Assembly: GCA_902803125.1 (NCBI GenBank)
Contig: CADCOZ010000026.1
Coordinates: 1 to 9,327, forward strand
From: an uncultured Ruminococcus sp.
GTDB taxonomy: Bacteria; Bacillota; Clostridia; Oscillospirales; Acutalibacteraceae
Length of the DNA stretch: 9,327 bases
Reading direction: 5' to 3'
Made by a program: the position numbers and the translations under genes. The notes under the pieces were generated by a model that saw only the letters and a list, made by a program, of their open reading frames with translations, made no database searches and was not told where the DNA came from. Positions 1 through 6,990 of the stretch are shown here, one piece after another; positions within the stretch are counted from its first letter, which is position 1, and each line of letters begins with the position of its first letter.

Positions 1-1495
1 AGTCGATTTGATATTTTCTGATAACAGCACAGACGCTTTCAAGCAGGGTATTCCAACAGCTGCTGAACCGTCTGGGGTCGCTGACATTTTTCACGGCTGC
101 CCGCACGATGTCTGTCGGAATGCGTTGTCCCTGCACGATACACGGCAAAAGGCGGTCAACCGTTTTCTTCATCAGCTTTTTCTCGGCCTGCATGATGCCG
201 TTTTGCTCTGTCCCGTAGGCCGTCAGGACAATTTCCCGGAGAGAGGGCGACCCCATGCGGAAGGGAAACTGACCTTTTTCCTTGAGTACCTGATAATACT
301 TCCGCCAGCTGCACCCTTGATACCAGTGGAAAATATGATGCAAAAACAGTTCGGGGTCCTGCTCGTTGTAGTAAGTAATGGACAAACGGCCTTGGTCGGC
401 TCCGTCTGCGGTATCCACCGCCATGGTAATGACCTTTAGCATACCGTTTTTCAGACGGTCATCGTACTGTGCAAAGTTTTGGCGGTAACCGGCCAGTGCT
501 TTGTCCAGCTTTTTGGCAAATACTTCCTCTGTATCTGTCGAATGTTCTTCTTTCGCATCATCATCCTGCATAAATGCATAAGGGCTTGCCATCACATCGG
601 GTACCGACTGGTTGCCGGTAGACCAGCAAACAATATATTCAGAATCGTTGCGGTAACCCTGCCGTGCTATCAGCCACCGCAGGGCGTTATGAGCCTTTTG
701 GGAAACCTCATAGCCGATAGTAACGGCTTCATTGGCTGTTTTGAACCGACCCTTGAAAGTATAGTCGGTGGTATCGTTTGAGGAAATCAATTTGGCACTG
801 TCACCTGCGTGTCTGATCTTAGCGGGCAGCTTATCGGTAATGGCACCGGTTTGACCGGTCACATAGTCAAGCCCTGTTTTGGTCAGTGTACTGCGGTAAT
901 AGTCGATATAGCTTTGATGAATCGCTGTGTCGAGCCAAGTTTGCCTGCACAGGTCACCTTCTGCCACAACGGAAAACCGCACGAACACATCCGTACCGTC
1001 AAACAGTCCCTTCTCCTTCAGGTCATGGAGCAAACAGCCTTTGGACAAATAATGATAAATCGCCTTGACCTTTGCAGGTGTTTCCGGCTGTTCTGCCCAT
1101 TTTTTCAGCTGAGCCATATACGCATCATAACGAGGCCGCTTCCTGTCTTTTTCTTTTTGGGGTATTACATACACATCATAATCCCCGGCCAGATAAGTGA
1201 GTTTATCGCAAAGCGGCAGAGGGGCTATGCCGCTGCTGCGGCCGGCGGAATCTTCTGTGGCCGGCATAATGGTGATCTGCTCCTTTTTATCCACCTTCAT
1301 GATATCGAGAACTTCTTCTCCGGTAATATCGAGCACCACTTCAAGAGCCGCATTGTTGGTCATGTGGTAAATCGGCAGTAAAACATAGGTTTCCTTCTCT
1401 TCTTTCTTGCCGTATTTTTTCGTTACGACCGTCATTTTGCCGACTTCGCTCAAACAATTGTCATAGGTTAATGCCAGCATTTCCAACCAACTCAT
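1..1495 (-). CDS. cas8c: Cas8c (Csd1), type I-C Cascade large subunit, partial at left edge
   Basis: Large subunit of the type I-C Cascade complex, which in this family recognises the PAM and helps open target DNA. About 498 codons are visible without frameshift; the C-terminal part lies beyond position 1 (family members are usually somewhat longer, near 600 residues). Recognised from the typical Csd1 N-terminus MSWLEMLALTYDN, the CLLHDLKEKGLFDG segment near residues 157-170, LDYVTGQTG near 209-217, the YEVSQKAHNALRWLI segment near 262-276, and ELFLHHIFHWYQGCSW in the C-terminal third. The start is the ATG at 1495; the ATG at 1500 gives only two codons before a stop. Translation is probably coupled to cas5c, which ends five bases upstream. 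In characterised type I-C systems the 3' part of cas8c also encodes the small subunit Cas11c from an internal start; I see no convincing internal start with a ribosome-binding site inside the window. Confidence 0.93.
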   Translation of the reverse strand, partial: MSWLEMLALTYDNCLSEVGKMTVVTKKYGKKEEKETYVLLPIYHMTNNAALEVVLDITGEEVLDIMKVDKKEQITIMPATEDSAGRSSGIAPLPLCDKLTYLAGDYDVYVIPQKEKDRKRPRYDAYMAQLKKWAEQPETPAKVKAIYHYLSKGCLLHDLKEKGLFDGTDVFVRFSVVAEGDLCRQTWLDTAIHQSYIDYYRSTLTKTGLDYVTGQTGAITDKLPAKIRHAGDSAKLISSNDTTDYTFKGRFKTANEAVTIGYEVSQKAHNALRWLIARQGYRNDSEYIVCWSTGNQSVPDVMASPYAFMQDDDAKEEHSTDTEEVFAKKLDKALAGYRQNFAQYDDRLKNGMLKVITMAVDTADGADQGRLSITYYNEQDPELFLHHIFHWYQGCSWRKYYQVLKEKGQFPFRMGSPSLREIVLTAYGTEQNGIMQAEKKLMKKTVDRLLPCIVQGQRIPTDIVRAAVKNVSDPRRFSSCWNTLLESVCAVIRKYQID

Positions 1496-1514
1496 CGCAT
1501 TACCACGCTCCTTT
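1493..1514 (-). promoter_or_regulatory. cas5c-cas8c junction: ribosome-binding site with overlapping stop and starts
   Basis: On the minus strand an AAAGGAG Shine-Dalgarno site (1514-1508) lies inside the end of cas5c. The cas5c stop TAA (1502-1500) shares its A with an ATG at 1500-1498. That ATG reads Met-Arg and stops at a TGA (1494-1492) that overlaps the true cas8c ATG (1495-1493). The Shine-Dalgarno site is 7 nt from the short ORF's ATG and 12 nt from the cas8c ATG. This suggests coupled or re-initiating translation of cas8c after cas5c; the coupling is an inference. Confidence 0.6.
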
Positions 1515-2234
1515 CTGTTCAAATTCCTGCCAACCCAAGAAGTTCACGCCCTCAGAAAAATCCTTTCCTTCCCTTGGCCCTATCTCCCGAATAATCAGGC
1601 TTTTATCGTCCGGACGAGGGAATGCTATGGTGCCGTGCTTCATGACAGGCCGCCACAGCCGCACAGACATCAGTTTCTTATCATACGCTTCACCGGTCTG
1701 TTCATCGGGGTAGGTGATGCCGTGTACCATATAGCCAAAGGCTCTTTGGGCAATATTGGCATAAAAACCGTCCTTCGAGTCAAGGTCGCACGGCTCCACA
1801 TAGCCCTGACATTCTCTGGTGCCTAAAAAGATATCTCTGCGGCCGCCCCGTTCTATCATTCGCTCGGCAATCTCCCAGTGCTTCTGCTCAAAGCGGTCTT
1901 TTGCTAAATCGGGACGGTTCTCGTTCCACTCGAAATGGGCTTTGACAATATATTCCACGTCATACAGATAGGTATAAATCGACAAAAGCGGCGAATCACT
2001 GCTGTACCGCAGGGGACGCACCCCCTTGGACTGCGTTTGGATCGGTTTCATAACGGTTACTTCATCAATCACCCAAATAAAAGTTGGTTTCCAGTAAATG
2101 GATTCCGTAATACCTTTCAACGCCCCATAGGTCGGAACGTCATAAGAAAATTTCTCGCCGCCTATCTTGGTCAGCGGGTCGGTAAACAACGCATATTTAC
2201 CGTAGACCTTAAACGTAATACTGTTTTTAAGCAT
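1500..2234 (-). CDS. cas5c: Cas5c (Cas5d), type I-C Cascade subunit and crRNA-processing endonuclease
   Basis: A RAMP-family protein of 244 residues. In type I-C systems, which lack Cas6, Cas5c cuts the pre-crRNA in each repeat and then stays on the 5' handle of the crRNA in Cascade. The N-terminus ([20 protein letters not shown], residues 9-28) and [13 protein letters not shown] (136-148) are family hallmarks. The catalytic residues known from Bacillus halodurans Cas5d (Tyr46, Lys116, His117) have plausible counterparts here in Tyr47, Lys118 and His119, so the enzyme looks active. I chose the ATG at 2234 rather than 2273: it has a GGGTGAG ribosome-binding site just upstream and matches the usual N-terminus, while the longer start would place its first codons inside a TTAATTG repeat. 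It lies between cas3 and cas8c on the same strand and is probably cotranscribed. Confidence 0.95.
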   Translation of the reverse strand: MLKNSITFKVYGKYALFTDPLTKIGGEKFSYDVPTYGALKGITESIYWKPTFIWVIDEVTVMKPIQTQSKGVRPLRYSSDSPLLSIYTYLYDVEYIVKAHFEWNENRPDLAKDRFEQKHWEIAERMIERGGRRDIFLGTRECQGYVEPCDLDSKDGFYANIAQRAFGYMVHGITYPDEQTGEAYDKKLMSVRLWRPVMKHGTIAFPRPDDKSLIIREIGPREGKDFSEGVNFLGWQEFEQKGAW

Positions 2235-2256
2235 CTTCTCACCCTTCTTTGCTGTG

Positions 2257-2277
2257 CAATTAACAATTAACAATTAG
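2257..2277 (-). repeat. Heptamer tandem repeat TTAATTG x3 in the cas3-cas5c gap
   Basis: On the minus strand three 7-bp units follow directly on each other: CTAATTG (2277-2271), TTAATTG (2270-2264) and TTAATTG (2263-2257). It lies in the 60-bp gap between the cas3 stop and the cas5c start, upstream of the cas5c ribosome-binding site. It is not palindromic enough to be a terminator and has no T-tract, so the operon should read through it. It has the same 7-bp period as the repeats in the other four gaps of the window. Confidence 0.8.
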
Positions 2278-2294
2278 CCGCATGGAACGGTATG

Positions 2295-4727
2295 CTATAC
2301 AATACAATCGCCCATCTCTGCTGTGACACCGACATCAGGCCGGTAGGCTCCTTCGGTCAGAATATAAATATCTTCTTCTGTCGGCAGTGTTTCCAACATA
2401 CCACGGCTAAGCCATTCCCGCACCAGAGAGGAACGGGCGTTCAGCTCTACGGTATACCGCTGTAACAGCCGCAGGAGTTTCCGCTTTTCCGACCGGTCTG
2501 ATGTGCGGTATAACCGGTCGATCCATTCCTTCGACTGCCCATAGTACACTATCACACTCAGGTTATTGACCTTTTCAATTGGTCGGAACAGTTCTGCCGC
2601 TGTTTTGAATGACTGCGGCAGAGGCAGCCAAAACTTCTGACCCGGATGATTCTTCTCGAATTCGTTCTTGGCCGCAAGGTTATTGCTTAAAAACGAATAA
2701 AGCGACTGCTTATCGGAATATTCTGCTCCATAATGCGTTGCCGGCGCATCCATGATATCACTGCGGTTGTAAAAATACTGCTCGTAATACTTCCGGATGG
2801 CATCGGGACTCAAATCGGCTCCGGCGGCTCGCCGGTCCTCTCCCTGATAGCGGTATAAACGATCCCGCATGGCCTGCTGCCCCTCTTTGATGTCCTCTAA
2901 AGCAGAAATGTTTTCCTCTTCATAACTGAAAATATATACCTTACCCGCATCGCTCTGCTCGCCATGTCGGTTACAGCGGCCGGCCGCCTGTGCAATACTG
3001 TCCAGACCTGCCAGTGAACGGAACACCGTTTCAAAAGAAATATCTACACCGGCTTCTATCAGCTGTGTGCTGATGCAGAAAATCTTTTCGTGACGGTCAA
3101 GCGCCTGCTTCATCTCTTTAATGACATCTAAACGGTGTTGGGCGCACATATAGGTTGTGAGCTGAACCGGTTTATACTCCGGCGGCAGCCATGCCTTCAT
3201 TTCTTCATACAGCTTGCGAACAGCCGCTTTGGTGTTCAGAATCACCAAGGTACTGCCGCTCATGTGTGCCGTCATCCATTGAACCAACGCTTCCGTGCCG
3301 AAACGGTTCAGTGCGTCCTCTGCGATAATCTCCGTCCGCTTGAACGCCTGTGCCGCCGCTTCCGGCTGTGCAATGATAGAAACCGGCTGTGCAAAAAGCA
3401 AAGGCCGAGGGGCTTTTTCAAAAATCGGCTGGGTGGCTGTGCATAAAACAACAATACAGCCGGCGGCATAGGCCAAAAAATTCATCATGGTGTTGAACAG
3501 ATTGATATAGCGAACCGGAATCGTTTGGGCTTCGTCAATAATAATGACCGACTGCTTCAGCCGATGCAGACGGCGAATATCCGTTGTACCGCCGCCAAAC
3601 AACACCTCTAATAACCGAACCGTTGTGGTGAGAATCATCGGACTGCTCCAGTCCTCCGCTAAACATTCCTGCCGTCTGAGGGTTTCCTGATCCGTTTCGT
3701 CCCTGAGTACATTGGAGTGATACTCCAAAATATTTTCACCGGCACCGAAAACCTTCTTCAATTCCTCAGCGTTCTGTTCAAGAATCGACAAAAACGGTGC
3801 CGCATAGATAATTCGGTGCTTTCGCTCCTTTTGGGCTATCCGCAAAGCAAACCGCATGGCAGAAAACGTCTTGCCGCCGCCGGTGGGAATGGGCAGTTTA
3901 TAAATCCCGCCTGTCTGCGAGGCCGAACGATGTTCCGCAAAGGAAAGGCATTCCTCCGCCATCTTTTGCCGCCATTCGATAATCTTGTTGCCTGCCTCCC
4001 CCGCAAAGGACGCTAATTTTTGTTCCAGCTTCTCTGCACAGTCTGCAAAAAAGACGGTTCTCTCCTCTTCTGTGGGACAAAGCGGCGGCTGACCGTCCAT
4101 GAAGGCGGCCGTGTCCCTGCGGTCAGCATCTATCAGCATAGATAACAGCATTCGTGTCAGACAGCCGTATAGAAATGTTCGCTCCTCTGTCGGCTTCTGT
4201 GTCTGCATTTGCGTGACAATGGCCTGAATAGACCTCGCCATATCGCTGACCTCCTGACAGGCTTCTTTCCAAAGGGTGTCCAACTCCTCAGACAAAAGCC
4301 ATGTTCCACCGCTGACCGCCTCCTGATAGGTGTCCGCCTGCGGATACAGCCGTGCGGTATAATTATCTTTGCCGTCATAATGCAGGCAGTCGTTCAAACC
4401 ATGATGGGACATCACAATATACGCTATCAGCTGTTGTGTCAGCAGTTCCTCCATGCTTTGCGGACGGAAACGTTCTGTTATAAAGCGGGCTCCCGCACTG
4501 GAATGATTGACACTGCCTCTTTTAACTTTTTTGCCGCTGTGAGCGTCACGCAGATAAGTATCAAAAGCCGCTGTGCATTTGCCCAAATCATGCAGAAGCC
4601 CTGCCAATTGCATGGTATGGCTAAGATGCAGATCCTCTCCTTCTGCGGCGGCATAGGCCGCTGCCGCCCGACAATGCTCCTCTGCCGACTGTTCCTGCTG
4701 ACGTTCATTGATATGGGCCGCAAACAT
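2295..4727 (-). CDS. cas3: Cas3, HD nuclease-helicase of type I-C CRISPR interference
   Basis: An 810-residue single-chain Cas3 that is recruited to Cascade-bound target DNA, nicks the displaced strand and degrades it processively using ATP and metal ions. The N-terminal HD nuclease domain shows His18, His46-Asp47 (GLLHDLGK), His75 (NHSSAGA), His108-His109 (MSHHGLND) and the closing LIDADRRDT segment (198-206). The superfamily 2 helicase follows, with Walker A PTGGGKT (281-287), motif II DEAQ (398-401), TAT (430-432), motif V STQLIEAGVDIS (553-564) and motif VI QAAGRCNRHG (580-589). All expected catalytic positions are present, so it looks functional. The ATG at 4727 follows an AAAAGGGGG ribosome-binding site. 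It is the first gene of the operon, as is usual in type I-C (cas3-cas5-cas8-cas7-cas4-cas1-cas2), and sits about 65 nt downstream of the predicted transcription start. Confidence 0.97.
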   Translation of the reverse strand: MFAAHINERQQEQSAEEHCRAAAAYAAAEGEDLHLSHTMQLAGLLHDLGKCTAAFDTYLRDAHSGKKVKRGSVNHSSAGARFITERFRPQSMEELLTQQLIAYIVMSHHGLNDCLHYDGKDNYTARLYPQADTYQEAVSGGTWLLSEELDTLWKEACQEVSDMARSIQAIVTQMQTQKPTEERTFLYGCLTRMLLSMLIDADRRDTAAFMDGQPPLCPTEEERTVFFADCAEKLEQKLASFAGEAGNKIIEWRQKMAEECLSFAEHRSASQTGGIYKLPIPTGGGKTFSAMRFALRIAQKERKHRIIYAAPFLSILEQNAEELKKVFGAGENILEYHSNVLRDETDQETLRRQECLAEDWSSPMILTTTVRLLEVLFGGGTTDIRRLHRLKQSVIIIDEAQTIPVRYINLFNTMMNFLAYAAGCIVVLCTATQPIFEKAPRPLLFAQPVSIIAQPEAAAQAFKRTEIIAEDALNRFGTEALVQWMTAHMSGSTLVILNTKAAVRKLYEEMKAWLPPEYKPVQLTTYMCAQHRLDVIKEMKQALDRHEKIFCISTQLIEAGVDISFETVFRSLAGLDSIAQAAGRCNRHGEQSDAGKVYIFSYEEENISALEDIKEGQQAMRDRLYRYQGEDRRAAGADLSPDAIRKYYEQYFYNRSDIMDAPATHYGAEYSDKQSLYSFLSNNLAAKNEFEKNHPGQKFWLPLPQSFKTAAELFRPIEKVNNLSVIVYYGQSKEWIDRLYRTSDRSEKRKLLRLLQRYTVELNARSSLVREWLSRGMLETLPTEEDIYILTEGAYRPDVGVTAEMGDCIV

Positions 4728-4768
4728 AGCTGTTCCCCCTTTTAATCTTCAGAATGTTAGCTATTTTT

Positions 4769-4784
4769 AGTGATTTTGTTCACA
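4769..4784 (-). promoter_or_regulatory. Possible operator: TGTGA-N6-TCACT palindrome in the cas leader
   Basis: On the minus strand TGTGA and TCACT flank six bases, which is close to the TGTGA-N6-TCACA form bound by Crp/Fnr-family regulators. It lies about 8-23 nt downstream of the predicted cas transcription start, where a bound protein would block transcription rather than activate it. The arms are short and AT-rich leaders produce such palindromes by chance, so this is only a candidate. Confidence 0.25.
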
Positions 4785-4798
4785 TCTTTTTGAGAATG

Positions 4799-4827
4799 AT
4801 TATATCACCGCAGGCAATTTTTGTCAA
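4799..4827 (-). promoter_or_regulatory. Sigma-A promoter of the cas3-cas5c-cas8c operon
   Basis: The minus strand carries a perfect -35 TTGACA (4827-4822), a 17-nt spacer, and a perfect -10 TATAAT (4804-4799) that is also preceded by TGA, giving an extended -10. A T-rich run lies upstream of the -35. Transcription would start near 4792, leaving a leader of about 65 nt before cas3. This is as strong a vegetative promoter as sequence alone can show, so the operon is likely expressed constitutively unless a repressor acts. Confidence 0.9.
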
Positions 4828-4884
4828 TAAAAAATTCACGTTTACAGTACAAAAACATGGACAATGAAATCATTTATCTTACCC

Positions 4885-4922
4885 AAAAAAATACCCGCTC
4901 TTCAAGCATCCGAGCGGGTATT
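4885..4922 (-). terminator. Rho-independent terminator of the ylbJ-asnB unit
   Basis: A GC-rich hairpin with an 11-bp stem (4922-4912 pairing with 4900-4890, core GAGCGGGTA/TACCCGCTC) and an 11-nt loop. On the minus strand it runs into a tract of seven T residues (4891-4885). It lies about 130 nt past the asnB stop and about 60 nt before the cas -35 box, so it separates the two transcription units. There is no T-tract on the plus side. Confidence 0.92.
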
Positions 4923-4968
4923 GTCAATTGACCGACTGAATAGATGGTGAGCGGCCGCCCTATCAAAG

Positions 4969-5045
4969 AGTGGTTAGTGAATAGTGGATAGTATTTTAAC
5001 GCAGAGCTTTGAGCTTTGCGCCATCAACAATTCCACATTCCACGT
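4969..5045 (+). repeat. R1 heptad-phased repeat element, copy C
   Basis: An interspersed element between the asnB stop and its terminator that divides into 11 consecutive 7-bp blocks. The first three are variants of AGTGRWT; two adjacent GAGCTTT units lie at 5004-5017; and ATTCCAC occurs twice at 5030-5043. Its first 68 bp (4969-5036) match the minus strand at 8280-8213 without gaps, at about 58 of 68 positions by hand count. The centre (5000-5020) folds into a 9-bp stem with a 3-nt loop, CGCAGAGCT pairing with AGCTTTGCG apart from one G-T pair. It has no open reading frame. Orientation is given relative to the second copy; no function is known to me. Confidence 0.85.
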
Positions 5046-5053
5046 TTTCCGCA

Positions 5054-6889
5054 TTATCCAATGGTGACTTGATAGCGGCGAAACCAGTAGTACAGCTGAA
5101 TCAGATAGGCCAGTATTTGCGGGGCCTTCATCAGCTGACCATACCACGGTGAAACAATGCTGTCGGGCTGTTCAATAATACGTTCCACACCGTTTCTGTC
5201 CAACAGCTCATACAGCGGTGAGGTCTTATCCGCTAATATTTTCTTTACCTCTGCCGCACACAGCTGAAAATACAGCGGATGATGGGTTTTGGGATAGGGA
5301 CTCTTTTTTCGGTCAATGATGACATCGGGCAAAAGACCTCTGAAGGCTTCCCGCACGATGCCTTTCTCCCGACCGTTCAAGGCCTTAATCGTCCACGGCA
5401 GGTTGAAAGCATAGTCCACAATCCGATAGTCACAAAACGGTACCCGCACCTCTAAGCTGTGTGCCATAGACATACGGTCTTTTCGGTCAAGAAGCGTCTG
5501 CATGAACCAATAGAAATTAAGCGAGAACATCTCCCGCATACGCCTGTCCAGCGGGCTGTCGGACGGCAATTTTTCTGTGTGGACACAGGTATCCATATAC
5601 TTTTGCCGCACGTAGTCTTCCCCCTGCGGCAACAAGCCTTTTTTCAGAATCGACCGCCGAACCGCCAGTGACCGTGACCAAGGAAAGGTTTCTTCAAACA
5701 GAATCTCTTGATGATGATACCACGGATAGCCGCCAAACAACTCATCGGCACATTCACCCGATAAAGCGACCGTGAAATCCTCCTTGATTTTTCCGCAGAA
5801 GAGCCATAAAGAGGCATCGACATCCGTCATGCCGGGAAACCCTCTGGCTTCTACCGCCGGACAGAGTGCTTCAAACAACTCGGTGTTATCAATCGTCACG
5901 TTATGATGGTTGGAACCGATAGCATTGGCCATCAGACCGATAAATTCACTATCGGGCGTTGGCTGAAACAGACTGCTTTGAAAATACTTATCGTTATCAA
6001 GATAGTCAATCGAATAGGTATCTATCGGGCTGTCGCCGTCACGGCGGCGTTTTTGTGCCGCCACATACGAAATGATGCTCGAATCCAAACCGCCGGACAG
6101 AAAACAGCACAGCGGCACATCAGACACCAACTGTCGTTCAATGGCATCGGTCAGCAATTCCCGCACCTCTGTCAAGGCCTGTGACGCATCACCGCCGTAT
6201 TCCTTGGCGGTCAATGTATAGTAGCGGCGGCGATAGAGCTTTTCGCCGTCAAAGAAGGCGCACTCTCCCGGCAGCAATTCCTCAATCCCCTTAAATATCC
6301 CTTGGCCTAAGCTCCGGCCGGGACCCATTAAAAACAGTTCATACAGACCTTCTTCCGAAACCATCGGCTTCACCATTGGGTGAGTTAGCAGACACGGTAC
6401 CTCCGAGGCAAAAATCAGGCCCTGATCATACTGATAAAAAAACAGCGGTTTCACGCCGATTCTATCTCTTGCCATAAATAGGCTTTTGCGTTCCTCATCA
6501 TATACCGCAAAGGCAAAAATACCGTTGAGCTTTTCCACACAGTTGCCGCCCCAACACAGATAGGCCGCCAACACAACTTCTGTATCGCTATGGGTGCGGA
6601 AGCCGAAACCAAGTCCTTCCAACTCTTCTCTCACTTCATCCGTATTGTACAGTTCACCGTTATAGACAATCGTACAGACACGATGCCCCTGCCGCATGGT
6701 CATAGGCTGAAGGCCGTTTTCCACATCAATTACCGCTAACCGACGATGCACAAGGCCAATCCCCTCGCCAATCATCAGGCCGCCGCTGTCGGCACCTCTA
6801 TGCCTTATCTTTTCTGCCATTCGATTCAAAACCTCTTTTTCCTGACGAAAATCCTTCTTTTTATCAAACCATCCGGCAATACCACACAT
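5054..6889 (-). CDS. asnB: Asparagine synthetase, glutamine-hydrolysing (AsnB family)
   Basis: Converts aspartate to asparagine in the cytoplasm using ATP and ammonia released from glutamine. The 611-residue protein has the family's two domains. The N-terminal class II glutamine amidotransferase starts MCGIAGWF, where Cys2 becomes the nucleophile after Met removal, followed by RHRGAD (29-34), HRRLAVID (48-55) and YNGELYN (76-82). The C-terminal synthetase domain has the ATP-binding SGGLDSS (265-271), SGECADELFGGYPWY, and RKDRMSMAHSLEVRVPF. I chose the ATG at 6889, preceded by GTGAGG at 7-nt spacing, rather than the in-frame TTG at 6895, because Cys must follow the initiator Met. It lies 55 nt after ylbJ on the same strand with no clear promoter between them, so cotranscription is likely. 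Bacillus subtilis has several paralogues, one (asnO) linked to sporulation; I cannot say which type this is. Confidence 0.95.
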   Translation of the reverse strand: MCGIAGWFDKKKDFRQEKEVLNRMAEKIRHRGADSGGLMIGEGIGLVHRRLAVIDVENGLQPMTMRQGHRVCTIVYNGELYNTDEVREELEGLGFGFRTHSDTEVVLAAYLCWGGNCVEKLNGIFAFAVYDEERKSLFMARDRIGVKPLFFYQYDQGLIFASEVPCLLTHPMVKPMVSEEGLYELFLMGPGRSLGQGIFKGIEELLPGECAFFDGEKLYRRRYYTLTAKEYGGDASQALTEVRELLTDAIERQLVSDVPLCCFLSGGLDSSIISYVAAQKRRRDGDSPIDTYSIDYLDNDKYFQSSLFQPTPDSEFIGLMANAIGSNHHNVTIDNTELFEALCPAVEARGFPGMTDVDASLWLFCGKIKEDFTVALSGECADELFGGYPWYHHQEILFEETFPWSRSLAVRRSILKKGLLPQGEDYVRQKYMDTCVHTEKLPSDSPLDRRMREMFSLNFYWFMQTLLDRKDRMSMAHSLEVRVPFCDYRIVDYAFNLPWTIKALNGREKGIVREAFRGLLPDVIIDRKKSPYPKTHHPLYFQLCAAEVKKILADKTSPLYELLDRNGVERIIEQPDSIVSPWYGQLMKAPQILAYLIQLYYWFRRYQVTIG

Positions 6890-6897
6890 AGTCAAAC

Positions 6898-6990
6898 CTC
6901 ACAATCAGAAATAAATAATAAAGAATAAATAATAATGATATAGGTCAAAAAGTCAGCGAATTTTGAAAGAGGCTTTGGGTTTTGAGCTTT
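6898..6990 (-). repeat. R2 heptad-phased repeat element, copy A
   Basis: A 93-bp element, read on the minus strand from 6990 to 6898, nearly identical to the plus strand at 8569-8661. It starts with AAAGCTC, continues through a shared core, ends in four TATTATT-like 7-bp units (6934-6907), and runs into the GTGAG of the asnB ribosome-binding site. Compared with copy B it has one extra unit, AAAACCC (6983-6977), and one fewer TATTATT unit. The shared 65-bp core has a single base difference. The element overlaps the last 14 codons and the stop of ylbJ. Confidence 0.9.

Noticed and set aside
8..1381. Plus-strand open frames opposite cas8c
   Set aside because: They lie antisense to a clear Csd1 gene and their translations look like no known protein; similar shadows occur opposite cas5c, cas3 and asnB.
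2295..4727. DEAQ rather than DEAH in the helicase motif II of Cas3
   Set aside because: Variation at this position is common among Cas3 proteins and the other helicase motifs are intact, so it is not a sign of inactivation.
4209..4745. 178-codon plus-strand frame opposite the start of cas3
   Set aside because: Antisense to the conserved HD domain of Cas3, with no family resemblance and no convincing ribosome-binding site.
4923..4932. Perfect 10-bp palindrome GTCAATTGAC beside the terminator
   Set aside because: Short, unaccompanied by a promoter, and partly within the terminator stem flank; chance is enough to explain it.
4951..4958. GCGGCCGC palindrome
   Set aside because: An isolated restriction-site-like palindrome in a non-coding gap; no second copy or context to give it meaning.
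6914..6947. Possible promoter inside R2 (TTGACC with TATTCT)
   Set aside because: Spacing is 15 nt and the -10 is poor; the AT-rich part is explained by the TATTATT units.
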